Source: Coptis chinensis (Eukaryota > Streptophyta > Magnoliopsida > Ranunculales > Ranunculaceae). From it: a stretch of DNA of 64,000 bases. The stretch is from NCBI GenBank assembly GCA_015680905.1, contig CM027377.1, positions 58,301,501 to 58,365,500 of the forward strand, written 5' to 3'. Positions 12,300-23,994 of this stretch are shown here, piece by piece. A program made the translations under genes and the position numbers. Below the pieces are notes generated by a model. That model saw only the letters and a program-made list of their open reading frames with translations. It did not search any database and was not told where the DNA came from. The first letter of the stretch is position 1. Every line of letters starts with the position of its first letter.

Positions 12300-15015
12300 C
12301 ATTCCAATAGGATGCGTCTTAGGAAATCTTGGTGCTTGATTGTGTTTGGATATGTTTTCTGTGATATTTATTTATGGAACGATCCACAACTATTTCGGTT
12401 GTTGATATATGATAAACTGCATATTCATACATATATTTAGATAAAGTCTCGAGTATCTGACTATAAACGACTCAATTTTTGTGTTTGGTGCATTTTCTTT
12501 CATTTCCATATATTGGTGAATGCACCATTCAGGTAACCGGGCCCTCCCTATGGAGTGTGTGGCTGTAAGTACCGGATCCTAAGTCCACGTTTCACATAAT
12601 TCACGTTTTCCACTCTTGCATGTTTTCTTGGTTTTGAGTCATGTTTCTCTATGGTGTGAATTATGTCCTTCCTTATTGTTTTCCTTTATATTAAACCTAA
12701 TTCATAAAAAGTAAAAAAGTTTAAAGCTATAAAAATAGTAATCTAGTAAGTCTCGAATCGACCTTAAAAACCCGTTTTAAAACAAATTTTTACAAACCTG
12801 TTTTCAAAAATTTGTTTGGGGAGATGGGTGTTAGTTTTTCCATTCTTGATCACTCAAATTCCTATTCTTACCCCCACCTCGCTCCCTTGTCAAAAAAAAA
12901 ACCTTGAGGCGCACCTGCACCCTGACTTCCGTAGACAAGAAAATTTCCAATTTTCTGCGGGTTGTTCCGGGTCATTTGCAGCTGTTCCAGAGCGTAGTTT
13001 CGAGATGACATCTCCTACAATAATACCGGAACAGTCTTTCAAAGATTTGTTCCCAAGCACTACTTATGGTGCTTGGACTCGCTAGGTGATCACACACGTA
13101 GGCTGGGAACCGCTTATGGTTCTTGCTAAGCATTTGTTCTTGGACTTGCCATGCCCGCTGAAATACAAGACCCATGGTGCTATTGGGTAGATAATATGCA
13201 TGTCCGGGAGATAAGGTAAGTTTTTAATTCCATTTAGTGTCTGCTTATGTCCCAAGTAATTTAAGTCTGTTAACCCCATAATGGGTGGAACTCTTATAGA
13301 GTTAAGGTCGGTTTTTTTAGTATGTTTTAACCTTGTTTTGCGATGTTCCGAATTTCACGCCGTTTCCATGGTACTTTTCTACCCTCTTTATTTAAATGCT
13401 TTGAGGACAAAGCATGCTTCTTGTTTGGGGGTGGGCATAGAAACACGTGTAATTAAGGCATCTATTAGGATATAGATATGTATAATATGCACTTGTTTTC
13501 TAGTTAAAATTTCATAAATTTAAAAATATAAATAAATAAGTTATGCTATACACTTAGGAATATTGGTATTGTTTTCTTTCTCTATGCTCTTAACAATCTA
13601 GAAGTCTCCGTGTAGCTTTTGCATCGAGAATAATTGTTAGAAACTTAGGTTAATATGTAGGTAATAATCTTTGCATCTATCTATAAATATATTACATAAG
13701 TATCTATGATTGTTAGCAGTAAGTTTCTGAAAGCTAGGCTAGAGTACTTATTCTACAAATCCTGTGAGAATATAGTCTAAAGCCTTATATGAGCGAAACA
13801 TTTGAGAAATGACACAAGGGAGAAGTAAAATCTGGATAGAGAAATCACAAGTCTACTTGCTTGATCACTAAACCATATCCTAAGCGAGAATTTAGGCCCT
13901 CTTTGGATCGATATAGCCAGAAATTCAAACCTATGAATTATTTTCCGCTAGTCGCCCCTCTGAGCCTTTCTTTTGCCTTTCATAAACCACAAATCCTTTA
14001 CCCTGTTACAAAAACAAAACAAAATAAAAAAAAAATAAATAAAATAAAAATAAAAATAAAATCAACCTACCCAATTTAGAATAAGTCTGAGAATAGAATG
14101 AGGAAGAAAGAAAAAGAGAAAAACCTATGTAAATAAAAATTAGTTAGTTGCTTCAAAAATAAAGAAAAGAAGTTTTCATCCAAATAAAAGAAAAATAAAA
14201 ATAGAAATAAAATAAAAACTCCAAAAAAATATAATAAAAGGAGTCAAAAGCCAAAGAAAAAAAAAAGGCTAAGGATGGAAACAAAGTGTAGAAGCAAAAG
14301 TAAATAACAAGGTTTTCTCTAGTTACATAATATGAAGAATCTTTTATCTCAGACTTGTCCGTTTTGAATATCCATTTCCTTCCTTCTTAAACCATCTCCT
14401 AATCCCCGAAACACCTAATAAAGACCTCTAGCTCAATTAGGAATAGGTTAGTGTGATAGTAAGTGGCAGATGTGTTTGATCGACTCCGGCTTCCTTGTGT
14501 GTCATTGAGATTGTAAGGTAAAGTGTGCCCACTGCGCACTAGAGTAGCGAAACTTGAGTGGAAAAATCAGAGTGTTGTATCTTGACTATTATTGTGAGAA
14601 CCTACTTAAGGACGCTATTCCGAGTTTCAGAAATGGACCTGATATTGCATTTCATAGTAGTACTCATTGTATATATGTTTATTGTAGATGATTGATTATT
14701 ATGCATATATTAGCTTAGGGTTTTGACTTGGTTATTCTTGTTCATAGCTAGTGAGATGTATAGATAATTTAGAGCATGGATAAGGAAACAATAGTTTTAT
14801 TTCTTAGTCGTTGTAGTATAGATGAAGTTTGTGAGTACCTTCACTGGAAAACTCTCACGAGGCTATAACTCGTCCACTAGGGAATTCCTAGTGGTTTAAG
14901 GCCTTGTTGCATATGGTCAATGCAATCACACTCAAATAAAAGCGAGAGTAGTTAGAACTCCATTTTGGTCACTTATTCTAATTTCTCATCTTTGCTTGAG
15001 GACAAGCAAAATGCT
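12300..15015 (+). other. Long 3' non-coding region of the Athila-type element
   Basis: No coding domain is seen. The segment 12,530-12,600 ('gtaaccgggccctccc', 'tgtggctgtaagtaccgga') is homologous to minus-strand 22,410-22,470. Segment 13,400-13,900 is homologous to 29,010-29,560 and to minus-strand 20,829-21,340. An A-rich tract lies at 14,000-14,280. The segment 14,400-14,960 is homologous to 31,730-32,240. Thus several elements share this spacer between the coding part and the polypurine tract. Confidence 0.65.
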
Positions 15016-15029
15016 GTTTGGGGATGGTT
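15016..15029 (+). other. Polypurine tract
   Basis: The sequence 'gtttggggatggt' directly precedes the 3' LTR. The same context, 'gaggacaagcaaaatg' followed by a G-rich tract, precedes the LTR at 37,729. Confidence 0.75.
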
Positions 15030-16510
15030 TGATAAGAGCCCAAAACTGTAGTTTTAACCCCGTAATGATCATACTTTTAGACCAATTATGTAAGTAATAA
15101 TTAAGAGTTAACACTCGATTACGTGTTTTTATGCATTTCAGGCTTCAAAGTCCATTATGTGCAAAATGTGCCACTTTTAGCGAGATAAAGGAGCAAAGGT
15201 CGGTTACTAAGGAGTTCCGTGACTAAAGGCCAAGATTCAAGAAGACAAAGCCTTTCTAAAGCCCGGCCAAAAGCTGAAAAGTCGACGCTTGGGCGAAAAA
15301 AAGCGACACAAGTCGAGAACTTTCGGGCGTATCTTTGGACTCAGACCTCGGAATGGGGCCTACCTTATGTCAAAACGACCGGATTGGAAAGAGCTTTCCA
15401 ATGGTCCAAGCCCTGACCCAATTAGAAGAGCAGAAGTGGACGAAAAATCTGTTGAAGCCAACTGCAGCTGAAGAGGCCTTTTTGGACTAAAATAATTGGG
15501 TTTTGGGCCTGATTCTCTGGCCCAAAACATGGCTCCAAGCCCATGAACGATTTTTGGATCTAAAAATATAAAAACAAAAGCTTAGCTCTTGGTTAATGGT
15601 AGCTAGTTAGACCTAAAACAATATAGATAATTCTAGATCTAGTTTTCAGTAGATTAATTAAGTTTTAGTTCCATCTTCAATTCTTGTTTTAGATTAAGTC
15701 TTTGAATCATTGTTCTTGATTGATTAGATAAATAAAATAGTTATTTTGTCAATTTCGATTTTTGTCATCTCGATTTATAGATCTAGTTTTAATTCTTGTT
15801 AATTATCATTTCGTAGTTTAAGTAGATTGAAACATTGTTAGTTAATTTAGTTAAGTTAAAATTTTAATATGATGTGTAGTTATAATTCAATGGGAAATGA
15901 TGGTTTGATGACTCAAGGCTAAAACCTCCATTAGAGGGGTTGATGAAGCCTTGATGAAAACTTAGTGGTATAGTGTAGAAGCATTGTTGAATCTATTCCA
16001 ATCTAGAAGGTCGCGATTAAGCCATGAGAGTGGATGGGCGACCTCATATATAGTTAGTTTCGTATTCGGTAGAAATGCCATGAACACTAGGGATTAGAAC
16101 TCGAATTTCTTGCCGTAAGAACGTAAGAATCGAGATACAAGAATCTATGCTAGGTTATTAAGTTGGATTCGAGGTGGATTCAATTCCCCTCTAATCCTTA
16201 TCTAGATTCAAAAACAATCATATTTCCATAGCATTCGTAGTTAAATTCAACATAATCAAATTCATATAGGTATCGTAGTATAACACCCTTCGTAAAACTC
16301 TCATTAGACTTAAGACCGACTAATTAGACTAGAAAACATTCCATGCTAGAGCCCTAGGAGTGGAACGAACTTCCTACTCCACTATATCTCATAGGATTGA
16401 GAGTAGAATCTTTGATAAACATATAGGCTCATAAGATAGTTTTAGTTTTACTTACGTTTTGAGTTCATCGTTCATTTCGTAGATAAACTATTCAATTTTA
16501 TAATTTATCA
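15030..16510 (+). repeat. 3' LTR of the Athila-type element
   Basis: It starts TGATAAGAGC and ends TTATCA, 1,481 bp, nearly identical to 7,062-8,538. It is followed by the CAATT target duplication. Confidence 0.93.
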
Positions 16511-16515
16511 CAATT

Positions 16516-16735
16516 CAAGCTTTTATCTCCGCCTCCATTTTTATTTTATTTTTATCTCCAAAACCCTATTCTCTAAAAAAAATATGAATATATACTCGGG
16601 TTTGAAACCTAAGCCCAACATAGACTCGGGCCCAGAAATCAGGTCCACATATCCCAAATCCAATCCAGCAAATTTTAAATAAATAAATTAATTAATTAAT
16701 TAATAAATAAATACGTATTTTAAATACGGGCGTTA
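16516..16735 (-). repeat. Start of the TGTAACGCCC long LTR, minus strand
   Basis: On the minus strand this begins TGTAACGCCCG at 16,735, a typical start for Ty3 chromovirus LTRs, and runs to the CAATT site where the Athila-type element entered. The remainder continues at 7,056 and below. It interrupts the gag region of the minus-strand element at 16,736-18,027. Confidence 0.6.
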
Positions 16736-17148
16736 CAATTTATTTCAAAGGCGGCGTTTGTTGACTTAGGATTAGGCACTGCTTTACTTTGAAACACGCC
16801 GGTTTGGTTATTATTTTGGTTAGGAGACATGTCAATAACCTTTTGGCACAAAGACTGCATCATTTGCATTATTTGTTTTATCATATTAGAGTTTTGATCA
16901 TGCTGATCCTTCATCAAGTTTGAGTTTTGCTGCATAATTTGATTTTGTTTCTCTAACAAGGTCACTACTATTTCATTTGTAGATGGTTGAACTGGAATTA
17001 AGGCTTGTTGAGCGTTCATGGCTTGATGTTGATAGTTCTGGGTCATGGGTACTAAACCTTTATTCTGATTACCTAAGTTTCCTTGTCCTTGATGTTGAGT
17101 TAATTGGTTGAAATTTGATGGTTGTGGTGGTGGTTTACAAGAGGACAA
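16736..17148 (-). pseudogene. gag C-terminal, Q/N-rich part (fossil)
   Basis: The translated piece is rich in Gln and Asn and ends with VFQSKAVPNPKSTNAAFEI. It corresponds to VFPGQAIPNPRTANTAFEV in the plus-strand element near 10,610, so this is the same protein region. Confidence 0.7.
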
Positions 17149-17511
17149 TAGAAGTCGGAATGCTCAAGACTAAAACAAACATTACAACGAATAGATTTAA
17201 TATTCATGACTGGAGTGGTTTGTTATTGAACAGAGATGGCATCTACCTTTTTAGTGAGGGGATCGATAAGAGTTTTAAGCTCGGAATCAGGTTTAACCTC
17301 AAAAGAAGAAGGAGTGGAGCGGGAAGAGTCATTACCTCCCTAATTGTTGTTCCTCTTAGATTGACCTTCTAAGAATGTATAAGCCTCCAAGGCTCCTTTA
17401 CTAAGAAAACTACCCCCAGTCATGATATCTAGAATCTCCTTATGAGGATATGAAAGCCTCTTAAAGAAAGCACGAACAAGTGTGTCTTTCGTAAGATTAT
17501 GATGCGGGCAT

Positions 17512-18027
17512 TCAATGAGAAGATAGTGAAACGATTCTAGGCCTCTGAAAAGGATTCATGAGGATTCTGGCGGAAGAAATGAATTGCATTTCATCTGTCT
17601 TTAGTGGTGGGTAAAACTGTTCCATGAATAATTGAACAAGTTGAGCCCATGAGTCCACAGAGTTTGGCGTTTGGGCAGTTAACCAAGACGCCTCCTTGTC
17701 GGCTAGGGTGAAAGGAAACACCCTAAGTTTAACTTGATCTGGACTTACGCTAGGATGATGGAATGTAGTGAGAACTTGCTCTATCTTACGCATATGCTGG
17801 TAAGGCTTCTCGTGGTCAAAACCATGAAAAACTGGTAACAAGTTAAATATATTAAGGGGAATTCGAAAATCCCCCACTAGGTCTGCAAGAACGATGCACG
17901 ACTTAGGACCATCGTTTAGGGATTTATAAAAATCAGAGAGAGGAGTCTCTTGTTCTTTAGCCATTGATGCAGGTGTAGTGTGTGAAATTCTAGATAGGCG
18001 TGTGGTATTTATCTCTACGAAAAACAA
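17512..18027 (-). pseudogene. gag N-terminal and capsid part (fossil)
   Basis: The 171-residue frame contains CIVLADLVGDFRIPLNIFNL followed by LLPVFHGFDHEKPYQHMRK and KLRVFPFTLADKEASWLT. These are the conserved blocks of the Athila/Tat gag. It lies downstream of the primer site at 19,303-19,320 on the same strand. Confidence 0.82.
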
Positions 18028-18256
18028 GCCTGATTATACTAGAATTAAAACTCCTCTGACAGAAGAGGAGAGGAGTGGAAGAAGGAGTACATGAATGCCT
18101 CCTTGCTACACGTTTGAATATCATCTTGTATATCGCGATCTCAGTATTTGTATGATGTTAGAAACACTGAATAACTTGAAGAAATGAAAATTTGGACTGA
18201 CATGTGAAAATCGGGCTGCTCCAGAAAAGGGAACGGGTCGCGCTTAAAAATGGCCT

Positions 18257-18500
18257 TGGTAGGGCGCGGGTCGCGCTCCTGTCTAACTCAAGTTCCAGGT
18301 GCTTCAGCTAGGCGCACTCATAATTTGCTATGGTAGGGCACGGGTCGCACTCGTGTTTTACACAATGTCCAGCGGTTGGCCTGGCGGCGCTTTGAAAATA
18401 GGCTATCTAGGGGTGCGTGTCGCTACGTGCTTTTGACACAATGTCCAAAGGGTTGGTGGGGCCGGCTTTGGAAATAGGCTATCTAGGGTGCAGGGCGTGC
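18257..18500 (-). repeat. GC-rich tandem repeat in leader, period about 75 bp
   Basis: Units start near 18,257, 18,331, 18,406 and 18,482 (spacing 74-76). Each begins with a form of 'tggtagggcgcgggtcgcgc' and the first three end near 'ataggcta' or 'atttgcta'. About 3.3 copies are present. The GC content is far above the flanks. Confidence 0.75.
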
Positions 18501-19321
18501 TCCAAAAAATTTGAAAATTTCACAATAGTTTGCTAAGACGTCTATCAGATAGCCTGTAAAATTTTAGATCAATTGGAGCTATGAATGTCCTTTTACTTCC
18601 CTTCAAAGTTTGTGAAACAGTTTTCAAACATAATACAAACAACTGAATGGTTAACTAATCAAACAAATGACAAAAATCACCAAAATTTACTGGAGACTCC
18701 TAACAGATCATGGGATTCCTATAAAAATTTTAGAGAAATTGGAGTTCTACAAACCTTCCTTATCGGCTGTTATTCCATAAATTAAGTGTTTGCAAAACTG
18801 TAGAAACACACTGGAAACACTCCACTAGTTAGGGGGTCAAAACAAATAAAAAACTCATCAAATTTGTACTAAAAACTTCTGACTTAGGATAGATACTCCT
18901 GTAAAATGTTTAGAATTTTTGGAACTTCCTAAGTAACCTTACTCGTCTGTTTTTCAAGAACTTACGGTTTAAAAACTGAAATACAGCACTGTAAATATCG
19001 TATTAGTTCACTAGGTAAAACGACTAGGAAAATTCTGAAAATATTCCAGTAAATCAATAACACCTTAAATACTATACCTGAAAATTTTCATAATTTTCAG
19101 AAATTTAAAAATACCTTTACTGCAGTATTCTTCCATGTGATTCTGCAGACACAAGGGAGGGCGGGTGCGCTCTGTGCTTAAAACAGTGAACAGTAACGAA
19201 AATATGAGAAAAAAGAAAGAAAAATGAAAAGGGTGGGTGGGTAGAGAATGGCGGATTGCCCCTTGAATTCAAGCAATTATATTCTTGTCTTGAACGAGAC
19301 TAAGATGGCAGCGGCGCCATT

Positions 19322-20828
19322 TGACAACCCGTAAAAACTAAACTAGATTACTCTAACCTCATTCTTATGGTATCAATTATTTATTTTCTACTCTCAAGTG
19401 TATATTCATTCAATATATAGAGTATGGAATCGTTCCACTCTTAATCTATCTAGACTTCATAGAATTCAATTAATCAAACACAAAGAACAATGGTGAGAGT
19501 AATGTGTGATGTGAAATTTCTATTCTACGATTATACTATGGATTCAAATAACTCTAAATTAACTAAACTAATAAAAATATAGATTAATCAAATATGGAGA
19601 AAGCTAGAGAGATTGAAATCCACTTTTTAAGTTCTTAACATGCTAGCATAGATTTGTATATAAAACCTTAGTCTAGATATTATCACACAAGATTAAAATA
19701 TAAAGACTAGACCTTTAATGATCCTTAATTACTTTATACTATCTCTAGTCATAAAATAATTAGCATGAGAGAAAGCTTGCTCCCATTCTCATGGCAAACT
19801 CACTATTCTCTAGTTTAGGTTAAACTCTTCTTATCTCTAAGTCAAGAAAAACATAAACTTAAAATCCTAAATAACAAATCTATACTAACAAATCAATTCC
19901 TCTCAAAGCTTCATTCAACTCCCTCTAATGGAAGTTTAGCTTTGATTCATGGGACTATCATGAACAAAATAATGAAAAGAATACATAATAGAAAGAGAAG
20001 CAATTGAATTGAATAATAATAAAGCTTTTATTAAATAGTTCTAATGGAGGCTACAAAACTAAATCTAAATTAAAACAAGGTAATATAACTAATTACTTGA
20101 ATTCTAAAACTAATTAATTGAATATAAAAAACTAGATCTAAAACAAGCTATTCTAACTAATTAATTGAATATAAAAAACTAGATCTAAAACAAGCTATTC
20201 TAACTAATTAATGGAGTCTAACCTAATTTTCTAATCTAGATCTAACTATCTTAAGAGGTAAGTCTTCTCCATACAAATGGAGGAGACCAGATCCACTTTT
20301 TCGTGCATGGGCTGAGGAGCCATGTTTTGGGCCAGAAAATTGAGCCCAAAACCCAATTTCTTTAGTCCACAGATGCTTTTTCAGTTGGATTTGACTTCCA
20401 CAGACTTTTCGCCCATTTTTACTCCTTTTATTGGGTCAAGGCTTGGATCATTTGAAAGCTCTTTCCGAGCTGGTCGTTTTGACATAAGGTAGGCCCAATT
20501 TCGAGGTCTGAGTCCAAAGATACGGCCTTCAGAAGTTCTGTTGACTTTTGTGCGTTGTTTCTACCCGCGTTAACTTTCACTTTTCAGCTTTGACCGGGCT
20601 TTAAAAAGGCTTTTTCTACTTGAATCTTGGTCTTTAATCACAGAACTTCTTAGCAACCAACCCTTGCTCCTTTATCTCGCAAAAGGGGCGCATTTCTGCA
20701 CATATTCGACTCAAATGCCTGAAATACATAAGAACATGATAGCAGTACTAACTCTTACTTATTAATCACATAATTGGTCAAAAGCGATACTGTTAAAAGG
20801 GTTAAACTATAGTTTTGGGCTCTTATCA
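19322..20828 (-). repeat. 5' LTR of the minus-strand Athila-type element
   Basis: On the minus strand it starts TGATAAGAGCCC at 20,828 and ends just before the primer site 'tggcgccgctgccatctta' (about 19,301-19,319). Length is 1,507 bp, comparable to the 1,477-bp LTR at 7,062, with the same internal landmark blocks. Confidence 0.88.
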
Positions 20829-21544
20829 TCACTCAATAATCATTCAGATGAGGCTTTTGGCTAGATTCTCACAGGATATATTATGGAACTTAATTGTTCT
20901 AACCTTGGCTTTGAAAACTTATTGTTATATATACACAAATGCTAATGCATACCATTCATGAAAAGATGTAGAAACTATTGTACGTATATTAGCCTAAGTA
21001 CGAAGAGCGAGTCCTTACTCTATTGCTAAAAGGAGACTTCTAAACTTTTTATTCATCATAGAAAAAGGAAACAAGACTTTTTAATACTAAACGAAAAAAT
21101 ATTTTTGGTCTTTTTCAAAAATATTTTTAGAAAGGAAGAATTATACTATTATATATACTATATAGAAAATGCCTAGTTTTTGCAAAATGTTACTATACCA
21201 TATAGAACTATGTTTGTCCTCAAAGTATGAAGAGATAAGAAAAGAGATTACCATAGAAACATAAGAAAATATGGTGATACGCCTATATTTTATTCTTCAT
21301 GATGAAAATACGCCACCCCCCAAATAAGTTTGGGGCGTAGGTTGTTTGATATGATATAGAACGAGAAATACATGGTTTATTATACTAGGGATATTTATTC
21401 TACTATGAAATCTTTTTGGGTTTTATTTTTTTTTTTTTTTTTTTTAAAACATATATGAAATTCAAAAGAATCTAACATGCATGCATGATTATGATTATAC
21501 TAAAAAGTATGTAAACAACAACTATCTATACAAACACATATGAA

Positions 21545-21545
<1 letters not shown>

Positions 21546-21592
<47 letters not shown>

Positions 21593-21593
21593 T
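21546..21593. repeat. (GT)n followed by poly-T
   Basis: About 15 GT dinucleotides run into about 17 T. A second poly-T tract of about 22 bases lies near 21,425-21,446. Confidence 0.95.
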
Positions 21594-22894
21594 AGAAAAT
21601 GTTTTTCTCAATCTAAAGGTAACTCTAACCATGTAGATGTTTTGACAAGAAGATAAAATTATACATTGATCCGGTATCATTTTGATTATTACGGGGGAGT
21701 ATAATTTTCATTTTTATATCCTCTAGTTTTGAAAATTATGGAGAGATGTTTTAAGATACTCGTACTCAAGAAGTTGTGATTCTAAATGCTAAGCTTTTGA
21801 AAACAAATCATAATAGGTAATCTCAGGCAACTTTTGTGTCGGATCCAGTCAGGCTGTGGCTTCAGTTATATGTGTTGGGGTTTACTGTGCAAGATGTAAT
21901 AGAATGGTTTATGATTGGACACTAGTGGATGGCGGAACTAGGTCTCTTTGGTGGATTTTGGTAGTTTTAGTTAAAATGGGGTGGAACCAATGCTCTGTTC
22001 TGATTGTTATAGATACTTTGTCCTTGTCTAAATGTATTTGATGGTTGACGTGATGATATGTTGGTGAACAAGGGACAATTGATATCTTTATGGTTTAAGA
22101 TGAGACAGAAAGTGCATGGTGATATAGGTGACCCTTAGTAACATATAATTAATCTTCAAACCGCCCTTAGAAGAATGGAGATTGCGTACTTCTAAGGGTT
22201 GGTCTATATGGAATCCATTGCCCGTTTTTGAAAAATCATATAACTATTGATGTATTGAAAACCTTCTATTATAAGAATGGAGAAAAACAACTATTTTGAA
22301 AAAGAAATGTAAAATAAAGAAATGAAAATTGTATACTCGCTCCATAGGATCACACTTACTCAAACAATGGGTAAAAAGTGTTTTATAAAGAATATGCGAG
22401 ATATACGTGGACTAAGGTTCCGGCACTTACAACCACACACTCTAAGTGGAGTGGTCCGGTTACCTTAAGGATGCACTCCCATGGAATGCATCGTGAAAAT
22501 ACGATGTGTCTTTTATAGTCAAGACTATATGTGGGGTCGTTTTAAGTCAGATTCCCTAAGACTATATGCATATGATAGATGATATGTTATTAGCTATATA
22601 CTAATAATCTAAATAGTTGGGGATCTTTATAGAAAAACATGTAAAAGCATACACCCCCAAACAAGATGAAATGATGCATTTGGAGTGTAAGATACAGAAT
22701 GATAGAGAAAGTTTATGCAACCCATCATGGAACTTATATAATAACCCGTCATGTTTGAATTGTCCAAAAGAGTGTGAGGTTGGTAGTGGATGTTCTTCAG
22801 GAAGCTCAGATGATGTGGAATATGATATACTAGGCTTCTAAACCACTTGAATGATGAGTTCATCATCGCATGCTTTCAAGAACTCCAAGAACTC

Positions 22895-23101
22895 TTAATC
22901 TATCTTAGGTGTATCTACAAAATCAGTGTTGGAATGTTTAAAAAAATCATCGATTTCGTCCATCGTTAAGTCCACAACGACCATGCTAGATTGGGATCCA
23001 CATTCCACCATAGATTTTGTTTCCTCTTTTTCTGGCACTTCACTCAAAGCGGGGTTCTCATCGACTGGAATGATAGGCTCATGAGTATGTATATTGGGCA
23101 A
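22895..23101 (-). pseudogene. Retroelement-encoded acidic protein fragment with SIM-like motif (fossil)
   Basis: The 68-residue frame is acidic and contains SMVVVDLTMDEIDDFF (about residues 39-54). The core VVVDLT followed by acidic residues has the form of a SUMO-interacting motif. The neighbouring frame at 23,237-23,881 has a diverged second copy of the same module. The position, between gag-like and 3' non-coding sequence, suggests the C-terminal part of a retroelement protein. No enzyme motif is present. Confidence 0.4.
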
Positions 23102-23236
23102 AGTCTCTTTATTGGGAAGGTTTAGAAAATTATAAAGGATCTCAAAGACAATTAGCTTAAGTGCAAATTTAAGGTTTCTTTGAAATGGTTTAGTGGTGCA
23201 GTCCTCAAAAATGGGTGGATTTTTTATGAATGGAGG

Positions 23237-23881
23237 TTAGATTTCAAGAGGTGTTAAATTGGGATGGTGATGGTTGGGTGGTGGTTCTTCACATGATCTC
23301 AAGGACTCAGAGAATTCTTCATCTAGTTTTGGTTTTTCCACAAGATTGTGGTTCATATCTGCAATAGTAAGGATGTCACAAATTTGTTCCATTGATAAGT
23401 CTTTAACAACCAAACTAAATTGAAATCCATTTTCCACCATAGTATTTACTCCTTCTTTTCCAAGCACTTCATTTTCTTTATCCTCTCTGCCTAGATCTTC
23501 ATAAATTTTCTCAATGTCATTTTCCAAATGTGTTGAGTCCAATACATGCTCTTGAGTTTCTTTTGCTAGAGTTTTCTCATTTATGGGTGATGATGCGTTA
23601 AGGCATGTGAGGGAAACTGTGACTTTAGGCAGATAGTCATCGTCATAAGATCTGGAATTCACACGATAGTCAAGTGGATGTTGATGGGATTTTAATTGGT
23701 CATTAATATCAAGATGGGCTTTAGCAATGGGTGTTGTTATAGTAACACCTTGTTTCTCTTGTTGGATGGGTTCTGGGCTGGGTGGAAGGATATTAGTCTC
23801 ATATGTGGACTCTTTTGAATTGGATTGGAAAAAACATAAGGTAGTTGCTATTTGCTGAGTTAGTATTGTTTGCTTGGCCAT
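23237..23881 (-). pseudogene. Retroelement-encoded Pro/Glu-rich protein fragment (fossil)
   Basis: The 214-residue frame is rich in Glu, Asp, Asn and Pro. Near residues 145-170 it has TMVENGFQFSLVVKDLSMEQ, a second copy of the module seen at 22,895-23,101. It ends with a His/Pro-rich stretch. Beyond the solo LTR, minus-strand sequence near 26,690-26,720 shows a C-x2-C-x4-H-x4-C spacing like a zinc knuckle, so the protein is probably gag-related. I do not recognise a closer family. Confidence 0.4.
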
Positions 23882-23994
23882 TTCCTGGTAGAGTTGGTAT
23901 GTGATGGATGGTGGGGTGGAATATGAATTTGATATGAATGGTGGTTGACTATTTGTGGTAGAACTCCATGTATTACCGGCATGATTAGAAAACT

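Larger units (their letters stand above)
7062..16510 (+). mobile_element. Athila-type Ty3 LTR retrotransposon with both LTRs (fossil)
   Basis: Two direct LTRs (7,062-8,538 and 15,030-16,510) with TGATAAG...TTATCA ends enclose a 6.5-kb interior, and a perfect 5-bp duplication CAATT flanks the whole (7,057-7,061 and 16,511-16,515). A primer site of tRNA-Asp type (8,541 on), gag and protease sequence, and a polypurine tract occur in the expected order. I recognise no reverse transcriptase or integrase sequence. The element is broken by several lesions. In one stretch compared by eye (7,621-7,920 against 15,588-15,890) I count about five substitutions, so it is fairly young and younger than the LTR it sits in. 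Confidence 0.92.
16736..20828 (-). mobile_element. Athila-type element on minus strand, 5' part (fossil)
   Basis: Reading down from 20,828 there is a 5' LTR (19,322-20,828), a primer site, a GC-rich leader and gag sequence. The rest is cut off at 16,735 by another LTR. It is a relative of the plus-strand element at 7,062-16,510 but clearly more diverged from it than that element's two LTRs are from each other. It sits inside an older related element, whose sequence resumes at 20,829. The element is broken. Confidence 0.8.
20829..23994 (-). mobile_element. Older Athila-like element on minus strand, 3' part (fossil)
   Basis: The minus strand here parallels the 3' region of the plus-strand element. 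The block at 22,410-22,470 matches 12,530-12,600, and 20,829-21,340 matches 29,000-29,480 in inverse orientation. Two acidic open frames (22,895-23,101 and 23,237-23,881) lie upstream. The sequence continues past the solo LTR at 26,566. It is interrupted at 20,828 by a younger element of the same broad family. It is broken. Confidence 0.55.

Noticed and set aside
22627-22866. Frames on both strands (22,617-22,866)
   Set aside because: They lie in the 3' part of the minus-strand Athila-like element; neither shows a recognisable motif.
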